DNA of 5,221 nt from Bacteroidales bacterium (GTDB taxonomy: Bacteria; Bacteroidota; Bacteroidia; Bacteroidales; DYOH01), in contig DAOVUO010000237.1 in NCBI GenBank assembly GCA_030632545.1, positions 1 through 5,221 of the forward strand, read 5' to 3'. Shown one piece after another: positions 1-5,221 of this stretch; positions within the stretch are counted from its first letter, which is position 1; each line of letters starts with the position of its first letter. The translations under genes and the position numbers were made by a program. The notes below the pieces were generated by a model that did not search any database, had not been told where the DNA came from, and was given only the letters and a program-made list of their open reading frames with translations.

Positions 1-94
1 ACTTGGTGGCCAAAATCAAGGCGGAAATGATGTTCCACCACCAAATTACGATGATATACCACCTGCAAGCGAAGGTGATGATTTACCATTTTAA
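1..94 (+). CDS. ssb: Single-stranded DNA-binding protein, C-terminal end only (5' part outside window)
   Basis: The window opens inside a reading frame whose first complete codon is at base 2 and whose TAA stop is at 92-94. The 30 visible residues are rich in Gly, Asn, Gln, Pro and Asp and end in EGDDLPF. This matches the SSB layout: a disordered low-complexity linker followed by an acidic tip ending in Pro-Phe. In the family, the N-terminal OB fold (not visible here) coats single-stranded DNA during replication, recombination and repair, and the acidic tip docks partner proteins such as helicases and nucleases. The DDLPF form, rather than the DDDIPF of E. coli, is common in Bacteroidota. A strong terminator follows at once, so ssb probably ends its own transcript. 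The call rests on the tail alone; the OB fold cannot be checked. Confidence 0.85.
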   Translation, partial: LGGQNQGGNDVPPPNYDDIPPASEGDDLPF

Positions 95-106
95 GGAATA
101 GAAATG

Positions 107-142
107 AAAAGCTCTTTGTTACAAAACTTGGAGCTTTTTTTT
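107..142 (+). terminator. Intrinsic (Rho-independent) terminator after ssb
   Basis: The left arm AAAAGCTC (107-114) pairs perfectly with the right arm GAGCTTTT (131-138), and a run of eight T (135-142) overlaps and follows the right arm. The 16-nt interior can add a short inner stem, TTTG (115-118) with CAAA (122-125). The stem starts 12 bp after the ssb stop codon, where a terminator is expected. The core has only four G:C/A:T pairs of mixed composition plus four A:T pairs, so strength is moderate. The A run on the left side could give weak activity in the opposite direction. Confidence 0.8.
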
Positions 143-270
143 GTATTATATCATAACAATAGTTTCCCGATTTTAGGGACAGGCAGTTAAATATTTGTAC
201 GACTTTGAATGATAATTATTTGCAAAAAAATAAATTTATTAAGCATAACTGCTAGATGTTCAGTATTTTA

Positions 271-305
271 ACTTAAGACTTGGCACTCGAAGCTTAAAAC
301 TTAAA
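271..305. repeat. Degenerate 7-nt tandem repeat, five units
   Basis: Read in phase from 271, the sequence divides into ACTTAAG, ACTTGGC, ACTCGAA, GCTTAAA and ACTTAAA, close to a consensus of ACTTAAA. Position 2 is C in all five units and position 3 is T in all five; position 1 is A in four and position 4 is T in four. The phase does not continue convincingly on either side. It looks like a decayed intergenic heptamer microsatellite. Short arrays of this ACTTRAA type are, from memory, seen between genes in Bacteroidota. No function is implied. Confidence 0.55.
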
Positions 306-412
306 TAAGTATTAATTATATTGAAAAGTGTAAAATGCGATTGTGCAAAGACATATTTGTATAAAAAATTTTATTTTTAACTCGTTTAAAGTTAATTTCG
401 CATCAAAATAAG

Positions 413-417
413 AGGAG
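413..417 (+). promoter_or_regulatory. Shine-Dalgarno-like site of prfA
   Basis: AGGAG sits 4 nt before the ATG at 422. It supports that start over the next in-frame ATG at 434 (residue 5), which would be 16 nt away. It stands out because the other starts in this window (pyrF, leuS, csp) have no clear Shine-Dalgarno sequence, and genes in Bacteroidota often lack one. Confidence 0.6.
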
Positions 418-421
418 AAAG

Positions 422-1510
422 ATGGCCAATAATATGATTCTTGAACGTTTAGAAGGTTTAAAGATAAAATTTGAAGAAATGGGCGAGCAAATCAATGATC
501 CATCAGTGATTGCTGATATGAAAAAGTATATAAGGCTTAATAAAGAATATAAAAATTTGGAAGGCATTGTTACTGCATATAAAAAATATAAAAATTTACT
601 TGATAATATAAATGATGCAAAAGTGATTCTTGTAGAGGAAAAGGACGAAGAATTACGTGAAATGGCAAAAGAAGAATTGGACGAGCTTGTAGAAAAAGTT
701 GAGCCAATGGAGGAGACGATAAAATTACTTCTGTTGCCTAAAGACCCTGAAGATGAAAAAAATGCAATTGTAGAAATCCGTGGAGGTACTGGTGGTGACG
801 AAGCAAGTATTTTTGCTGGAGATTTGGCTCGAATGTATTTTAAGTTTTGCGAAAAACAAAAATGGAAAGTTGATATTACACATTTTAACGAAGGAACTTC
901 TGGTGGGTATAAAGAAATTGTTTTTGAAGTAAAAGGAAGCAATGTTTATGGTATAATGAAATATGAATCAGGCGTTCATCGAGTTCAGCGTGTTCCTCAA
1001 ACTGAAACTCAGGGGCGTGTTCATACTTCCGCCGCCACAGTTGCAGTATTGCCCGAGGCCGAAGATTTTGATGTTCAGATTAAGTCCGAAGATATAAGAA
1101 AAGATACTTATTGTTCATCTGGGCCTGGTGGACAGTCGGTAAATACTACATATTCTGCTATTCGATTAACACACGAGCCTAGTGGAGTGGTTGTAACTTG
1201 CCAAGATCAAAAGTCGCAGCTAAAGAATTTGGATAAAGCAATGAAAGAGCTTAAAACCAGATTATATAATATAGAGTATCAGAAACACATGGATGTGATT
1301 TCTTCAAAAAGAAAAACTATGGTGTCTTCTGGCGATAGATCAGCAAAAATACGGACATATAATTACCCACAAGGGCGAGTTACAGATCATCGTATAAATT
1401 TAACCCTTTACAATTTACCAGCTATTTTAGATGGGAATATTATTGAAATTATAAATCAGTTGCAAATAAAGGAAAATGCTGAGCGATTGAAAGAAACAGA
1501 AATGTCTTAA
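422..1510 (+). CDS. prfA: Peptide chain release factor 1 (RF1)
   Basis: RF1 enters the ribosomal A site at UAA or UAG stop codons and triggers release of the finished protein. The 362-residue length is normal for the family. The N-terminal helical, charged domain covers about residues 1-105, followed by the conserved GGTGGDEA segment (121-128). The stop-codon-reading tripeptide is PQT (192-194), in the RVPQTETQGRVHTSAA context. It fits the RF1 PxT motif, not the SPF motif of RF2, so specificity for UAA/UAG is well supported. The catalytic GGQ is at 236-238 within SSGPGGQSVNTT; its Gln is the family's known site of methylation by PrmC. The conserved GDRSAKIRTYNYPQGRVTDH stretch (304-323) is intact. 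No frameshift or missing key residue is seen. The ATG at 422 has an AGGAG just upstream. pyrF starts 2 bp after the TAA stop, indicating co-transcription. The gene probably has its own promoter in the 143-421 gap, as ssb is terminated upstream. Confidence 0.97.
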   Translation: MANNMILERLEGLKIKFEEMGEQINDPSVIADMKKYIRLNKEYKNLEGIVTAYKKYKNLLDNINDAKVILVEEKDEELREMAKEELDELVEKVEPMEETIKLLLLPKDPEDEKNAIVEIRGGTGGDEASIFAGDLARMYFKFCEKQKWKVDITHFNEGTSGGYKEIVFEVKGSNVYGIMKYESGVHRVQRVPQTETQGRVHTSAATVAVLPEAEDFDVQIKSEDIRKDTYCSSGPGGQSVNTTYSAIRLTHEPSGVVVTCQDQKSQLKNLDKAMKELKTRLYNIEYQKHMDVISSKRKTMVSSGDRSAKIRTYNYPQGRVTDHRINLTLYNLPAILDGNIIEIINQLQIKENAERLKETEMS

Positions 1511-1512
1511 CT

Positions 1513-2340
1513 ATGAATAGCGAGCAATTATTTAGAAATATATTAGCAAAGAAAAGTTTTTTGTGTATTGGTTTAGATACCGAAAGGTTGAAATTACCAA
1601 AATATTTGCAACATGATAAAGATGCTCTTTTTAAGTTTAATAAAGAAATTATTGATAATACACATGATTTAGTTATTGCTTATAAACCAAATATTGCATT
1701 TTACGAAGCGGAAGGACGTATTGGTTGGGAGGCTCTTGAAAAAACAGTAGAATACATCAGAAAGAAATCGCCTGATATATTAATTATTGCAGATGCAAAG
1801 CGTGGTGATATTGGTAATACTTCTAGAATGTACGCCAAAGCATTTTTTGAAACTATGGATTTTGATGCAGTTACTGTAGCACCTTATATGGGTGAAGATT
1901 CTATAAGACCATTTTTTGATTTTGAGGATAAATGGACAATTATATTGGCTCTTACATCAAACAAAGGTGCTGAGGATTTTCAATATTATTACGATAGTTT
2001 TAATCATCAATATTTATTCGAGCGGGTTTTAAATCTTACCAAAGATTGGGGAGATATTGACAATACAATGTTTGTTGTTGGTGCTACACAATCTCAGCAA
2101 TTGGTTGATATTCGTAAAAATATTCCAGACCATTTTTTGCTTATACCAGGTGTAGGTGCGCAAGGTGGAAGTTTGAATGAAGTGGCAGCTTTTGGAATGA
2201 ATAATCAGTGTGGTATAATCGTAAATTCCTCACGAGACATTATTTATGCAGATTCTGGACGGAAATTTGGTAAAGCTGCTAGAGCGGCTGCTAAAAAATT
2301 ACAAGAGGAAATGCAAATACTACTCGAGAGCTATTTCTAG
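1513..2340 (+). CDS. pyrF: Orotidine 5'-phosphate decarboxylase, type 2
   Basis: This enzyme converts orotidine 5'-monophosphate to UMP, the last step of de novo pyrimidine synthesis, in the cytoplasm. The 275 residues form one TIM-barrel domain. The signature DAKRGDIGNT (94-103) carries the catalytic Asp-Lys-Asp set (D94, K96, D99); the Arg-Gly between Lys and Asp marks the type 2 subfamily. Other expected segments are CIGLD (18-22) at the first strand, YKPN (57-60) followed by FYE (63-65), the phosphate-binding PGVGAQGG (212-219), and NSSR (238-241). The ATG lies 2 bp after the prfA stop and lacks a clear Shine-Dalgarno, so it is probably translated by coupling with prfA. A prfA-pyrF pair is, from memory, a familiar arrangement in Bacteroidota. 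It ends in TAG, a codon read only by RF1, while the other stops visible in the window are TAA. No other pyrimidine gene is nearby. Confidence 0.96.
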   Translation: MNSEQLFRNILAKKSFLCIGLDTERLKLPKYLQHDKDALFKFNKEIIDNTHDLVIAYKPNIAFYEAEGRIGWEALEKTVEYIRKKSPDILIIADAKRGDIGNTSRMYAKAFFETMDFDAVTVAPYMGEDSIRPFFDFEDKWTIILALTSNKGAEDFQYYYDSFNHQYLFERVLNLTKDWGDIDNTMFVVGATQSQQLVDIRKNIPDHFLLIPGVGAQGGSLNEVAAFGMNNQCGIIVNSSRDIIYADSGRKFGKAARAAAKKLQEEMQILLESYF

Positions 2341-2366
2341 CTTTAAAAATCAATAAGACATAATAA

Positions 2367-2386
2367 ATTATTTAGTAGAAAATAAT
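2367..2386. repeat. Small AT-only inverted repeat between pyrF and leuS
   Basis: ATTATTT (2367-2373) and AAATAAT (2380-2386) are perfect complements around a 6-nt loop in the 70-bp gap. There is no G:C pair and no following T run, so this is not a credible terminator and read-through from pyrF to leuS is expected. It may be chance in AT-rich DNA. No promoter matching the Bacteroidota consensus was seen in the gap. Confidence 0.25.
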
Positions 2387-2410
2387 CTGCAATAGAAGAA
2401 TACGGAATAA

Positions 2411-5176
2411 ATGGAATATAATTTTAGAGAAATAGAAGAAAAGTGGCAAAAAGATTGGAAAGAGAAAGAAATTTACAAAGTAACAGAAGATAAAACTCGT
2501 CCGAAATATTTTGTTTTGGATATGTTTCCTTATCCATCAGGTGCTGGACTTCACGTAGGACACCCACTGGGTTATATTGCTTCCGATATTTTCGCTCGCT
2601 ACAAACGTATGAAAGGCTTTAATGTTCTGCATCCTATGGGATACGATGCTTTTGGTTTGCCAGCGGAACAATATGCTATACAAACGGGTCAACATCCTGC
2701 TATTACCACTAATAATAATATAAATAGATATCGTGAACAGCTAGATAAAATTGGCTTTTCTTTTGATTGGTCTCGTCAAGTAAAAACTTCGGATGCAGAC
2801 TATTACAAATGGACACAGTGGGCTTTTATTAAGATGTTTAATCATTGGTATAATGATGAAACTGAAAAAGCTGAGCCTATTGAAAAATTAATAGCAGAAT
2901 TTGCCGCTGGTGGGAATAGTGCGGTAAATGCAGTTTGTAATGCTGATACACCAGAGTTTACTGCCACAGAATGGAACTCGTATAATGAAGAGCAGCAACA
3001 AGTTATTTTATTAAATTATAGATTGGCTTATTTGGCCGATACATTAGTAAACTGGTGTCCTGAACTTAAAACAGTTTTAGCCAACGATGAGGTTAAAGAT
3101 GGTTTTTCTGTTAGAGGCGGTTTTCCTGTTGTTCAGCGTGAAATGCGTCAATGGTCGTTACGAGTTTCGGCTTATGCAAAGCGATTGCTTTATGGTATGG
3201 ATGATATTGATTGGCCAGATTCGCTAAAAGAAATGCAGCGTAATTGGATTGGACGAAGCGAAGGCGCACAAGTCTTTTTTAAAGTGAAAGATTCTGATGT
3301 TAATATTGAAGTTTTTACTACACGTCCGGATACAATTTTTGGTTCTACTTATATGGTTTTAGCACCAGAAAGTGATTATGTTGAACAGCTTATAAATCCA
3401 AAATATAAGGATGAAGTAGATGCGTATATAGAAAAAAGTAAGCTCAAAACCGAACGTGAGCGTATGGCCGATCAGAAATCTACAACAGGACAATTTATTG
3501 GTGCTTATGCAATAAACCCGTTTACAAAACAAGAAATTCCAATTTGGATAAGCGACTATGTGCTTGCAGGTTATGGAACAGGTGCAATTATGGCTGTGCC
3601 TGCACATGATAGCAGAGATTATAAATTTGCCCAAAAATATAGTTTGCCAATTATTCAGGTAGTAGAAGGCGATTTGTCAAATGGTTCTTATGATGCCAAA
3701 GAAGGCAAAATGATTAATTCTGATTTTCTTAACGGATTGGAAGTTAAGGAAGCAGTTGCAAAAACAATTGAAGCAATTGAAAATCAAAAAATAGGTTCTC
3801 ATAAAATTAATTATAGATTACGAGATGCTATTTTTAGTCGTCAGCGATATTGGGGAGAGCCTTTTCCAGTATATTTCAAAGGCGAAATTCCATATATGCT
3901 TGATGAGAGTAAATTACCGCTTGAATTACCCGAAATAGATAAATATCAGCCTACCGATGATGGTCGTCCACCATTAGGAAGAGCATTAAACTGGCAGACT
4001 CCAGAAGGCGAGCCTTATGAATTAAGTACAATGCCTGGTTCTGCGGGTTCATCGGCCTATTATTTGCGCTATATGGATCCACATAATAAGGAAGCTCTAG
4101 TTTCAAAAGAAGCAAATGAGTACTGGCGCAATGTTGATTTATATATAGGTGGAGCTGAGCATGCTACGGGTCATTTAATATATAGTCGTTTTTGGAATAA
4201 ATTTCTTTTTGACTTAGGTCATGTTATTGAAAAAGAGCCATTTAAAAAGCTTATTAATCAAGGAATGATTCAGGGACGTTCAAATTATGTTTATAGAATA
4301 AACGGAACAAATAAGTTTGTATCAATTGGATTAAAAGAGCAATATAAAACAACTGAAATGTACGTAGATGTAAATATTGTACATAATGATGTGCTAGATG
4401 TTGAGGCATTTAAAAAGTGGATGCCTGAATATGCCAATGCTGAGTTTATTTTAGACGATGGAAAGTATGTTTGTGGTTATGGCGTTGAAAAAATGTCAAA
4501 ATCGAAGTTTAACGTTGTAAATCCAGATAATATTATTGAGCAATACGGTGCTGATACATTGCGCTTGTATGAGATGTTTTTAGGTCCAATTGAACTTTCT
4601 AAACCATGGGATACTAGTGGGATAGAGGGAGTGCATAAATTTTTGCGTAAATATTGGCGTTTGCATTTCGATAATGAAAACAGTTTGAATATTGTGGATG
4701 AAGAGCCAACGAAAGTAGAGCTTAAATTTTTGCATATAGCCATAAAAAAAGTAGAGGACGATGTAAAACGCTTTAGTTTTAATACTTGCGTAAGTGCATT
4801 TATGATTTGCGTGAATGAGCTTTCCGCTTTAAAATGTAATAAACGTCAAATACTTGAGCCATTAGCTCAATTATTAGCCCCATTTGCTCCGCATATTACA
4901 GAGGAAATTTGGAGTAAATTAGGACACTCAAGTTCTATTGTAACTGATAAGTATCCTGTGTTTAATGAGAAATTTGTTAAAGAAGACACAGTTGTTTATC
5001 CAGTAGCTTTTAATGGCAAACGTCGTTTTGAAATAAGTGTTCCTGCTGATGCGGATGCAAAAACAGCAGAAGAGTTGGCAATCAACGATTCAAATGCTGC
5101 AAAATGGCTAGATGGCAAGCAGATTGTCAAAATTATTGTTGTTCCCAAACGAATGGTAAATATAGTAATCAAATAA
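2411..5176 (+). CDS. leuS: Leucyl-tRNA synthetase (LeuRS), Bacteroidota type
   Basis: LeuRS is a class I enzyme that charges tRNA-Leu with leucine using ATP and hydrolyses misacylated products. The 921 residues are longer than the roughly 860 of E. coli. The catalytic domain has the HIGH-type motif HVGH (48-51) after MFPYPSGAGL, and KMSKS (694-698). The CP1 editing domain holds TTRPDT (303-308) and GYGTGAIMAVPAHDSRD (387-403); T308 and D403 appear to match the E. coli editing residues T252 and D345, so proofreading should be intact. Conserved RNWIGRSEG (277-285) and GGAEHATGHLIYSRFW (580-595) are present. The anticodon-binding helical domain follows KMSKS, and the last 60 or so residues form the C-terminal tRNA-contacting domain. 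Oddities: an insertion at about 147-207 and loss of most zinc-ligand cysteines around 216-240. The start gives the usual MEYNF opening, and the next Met is residue 38. It lies 70 bp behind pyrF and 12 bp ahead of csp, so it is probably in the same transcript. Confidence 0.97.
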   Translation: MEYNFREIEEKWQKDWKEKEIYKVTEDKTRPKYFVLDMFPYPSGAGLHVGHPLGYIASDIFARYKRMKGFNVLHPMGYDAFGLPAEQYAIQTGQHPAITTNNNINRYREQLDKIGFSFDWSRQVKTSDADYYKWTQWAFIKMFNHWYNDETEKAEPIEKLIAEFAAGGNSAVNAVCNADTPEFTATEWNSYNEEQQQVILLNYRLAYLADTLVNWCPELKTVLANDEVKDGFSVRGGFPVVQREMRQWSLRVSAYAKRLLYGMDDIDWPDSLKEMQRNWIGRSEGAQVFFKVKDSDVNIEVFTTRPDTIFGSTYMVLAPESDYVEQLINPKYKDEVDAYIEKSKLKTERERMADQKSTTGQFIGAYAINPFTKQEIPIWISDYVLAGYGTGAIMAVPAHDSRDYKFAQKYSLPIIQVVEGDLSNGSYDAKEGKMINSDFLNGLEVKEAVAKTIEAIENQKIGSHKINYRLRDAIFSRQRYWGEPFPVYFKGEIPYMLDESKLPLELPEIDKYQPTDDGRPPLGRALNWQTPEGEPYELSTMPGSAGSSAYYLRYMDPHNKEALVSKEANEYWRNVDLYIGGAEHATGHLIYSRFWNKFLFDLGHVIEKEPFKKLINQGMIQGRSNYVYRINGTNKFVSIGLKEQYKTTEMYVDVNIVHNDVLDVEAFKKWMPEYANAEFILDDGKYVCGYGVEKMSKSKFNVVNPDNIIEQYGADTLRLYEMFLGPIELSKPWDTSGIEGVHKFLRKYWRLHFDNENSLNIVDEEPTKVELKFLHIAIKKVEDDVKRFSFNTCVSAFMICVNELSALKCNKRQILEPLAQLLAPFAPHITEEIWSKLGHSSSIVTDKYPVFNEKFVKEDTVVYPVAFNGKRRFEISVPADADAKTAEELAINDSNAAKWLDGKQIVKIIVVPKRMVNIVIK

Positions 5177-5188
5177 ATTTTTAGAAAA

Positions 5189-5221
5189 ATGAAAAAAGGA
5201 ACAGTTAAATTCTTCAACGAA
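5189..5221 (+). CDS. Cold-shock-domain protein, N-terminal 11 codons (cut by window edge)
   Basis: The ATG at 5189 opens a frame reading MKKGTVKFFNE to the last base. This is the canonical first strand of the CspA family, including the start of the KGxVKWF/KFF stretch that leads into the RNP1 RNA-binding motif. Such proteins are small OB-fold, cytoplasmic binders of RNA and single-stranded DNA that melt RNA secondary structure, some of them induced by cold. Only 11 residues are visible, so neither the full length nor extra domains can be judged; some Bacteroidota versions carry a C-terminal extension. The gene starts 12 bp after the leuS stop, with no Shine-Dalgarno and no room for the long 5' leader typical of cold-induced csp mRNAs, unless a promoter lies inside the leuS 3' end. 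Which csp paralogue this is cannot be told. Confidence 0.8.
   Translation, partial: MKKGTVKFFNE

Larger units (their letters stand above)
143..421. other. AT-rich intergenic region between ssb and prfA
   Basis: No gene is supported between the ssb terminator and prfA. No tRNA-like or other RNA gene fold was recognised. What can be seen is a 12-bp perfect AT palindrome (AATAAATTTATT, 229-240), a degenerate heptamer array (271-305, listed separately), and two possible pairings near prfA: ATGCGA (335-340) with TCGCAT (398-403), and TTAAC (377-381) with GTTAA (391-395). The promoter of prfA should lie here, because ssb is terminated upstream. However, no exact match to the Bacteroidota -7 element TAnnTTTG was found. 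The nearest is CATATTTG at 352-359, one mismatch, without a TTG at a suitable distance upstream. The promoter is therefore left unassigned. Confidence 0.6.

Noticed and set aside
104..190. Possible 28-codon ORF starting MKSSLLQNLE just after ssb, with an AGGA nearby upstream
   Set aside because: It runs through the ssb terminator hairpin and its T run, which explain the sequence. It has no recognisable similarity and is short enough to be chance.
229..240. 12-bp perfect palindrome AATAAATTTATT as a possible operator
   Set aside because: It is made only of A and T in an AT-rich spacer, so chance is likely. It has no known match, and there is no regulator gene nearby.
403..942. 179-codon open frame on the minus strand
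   Set aside because: It lies almost wholly antisense to prfA, which has full family motifs. Its Ser/Phe/Leu-rich composition is what the complement of Glu/Lys-rich codons gives.
2341..2410. Terminator or separate promoter between pyrF and leuS
   Set aside because: The only hairpin is AT-only without a T tract, and no TAnnTTTG element is present. Read-through is the simpler reading.
3359..3634. 91-codon open frame on the minus strand
   Set aside because: It is antisense to the conserved LeuRS editing domain and has no independent coding signal.
4477..4743. 88-codon open frame on the minus strand
   Set aside because: It is antisense to the KMSKS region and anticodon-binding domain of leuS, with no recognisable product.
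4996..5217. 73-codon open frame on the minus strand
   Set aside because: It overlaps the leuS C-terminal domain and the start of csp on the opposite strand. It is a shadow of both.

Overview
The window looks like ordinary chromosomal housekeeping DNA from an AT-rich member of the Bacteroidota, possibly Bacteroidales-like. Four things point there: an SSB tail ending in DDLPF, a PrfA with the Bacteroidota-style PQT and GPGGQSVNTT segments, a type 2 PyrF directly behind prfA, and a leucyl-tRNA synthetase beginning MEYNF with a long insertion in place of the usual zinc-binding segment. Assignment to phylum is from memory of these families and no search was run.

Layout, all genes on the + strand. 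Bases 1-94 are the 3' end of a single-stranded DNA-binding protein gene (ssb), closed by an intrinsic terminator at 107-142. Bases 143-421 are AT-rich non-coding DNA holding a degenerate five-unit heptamer array (271-305), a 12-bp AT palindrome (229-240) and, near its end, a possible leader structure and a Shine-Dalgarno-like AGGAG. Then come prfA (422-1510, peptide chain release factor 1), pyrF (1513-2340, orotidine 5'-phosphate decarboxylase), leuS (2411-5176, leucyl-tRNA synthetase) and the first 11 codons of a cold-shock-domain protein gene (5189 to the window edge).

prfA and pyrF are separated by 2 bp and are almost certainly co-transcribed. leuS follows 70 bp later with no convincing terminator between, and the csp gene starts 12 bp after leuS. 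The simplest reading is a prfA-pyrF-leuS-csp transcription unit that starts in the 143-421 gap, separate from ssb. Three of the products serve or relate to gene expression: translation termination, leucine charging and probable RNA chaperoning. PyrF makes UMP for nucleotide pools. They share growth-linked demand but do not form one pathway.

I found no mobile element, CRISPR array, RNA gene, defence gene or unknown protein here, and no evidence of a novel system. The points worth a second look are modest: the heptamer array, the LeuRS insertion with loss of the zinc knuckle, the leaderless-looking position of csp behind leuS, and possible leader structure before prfA.
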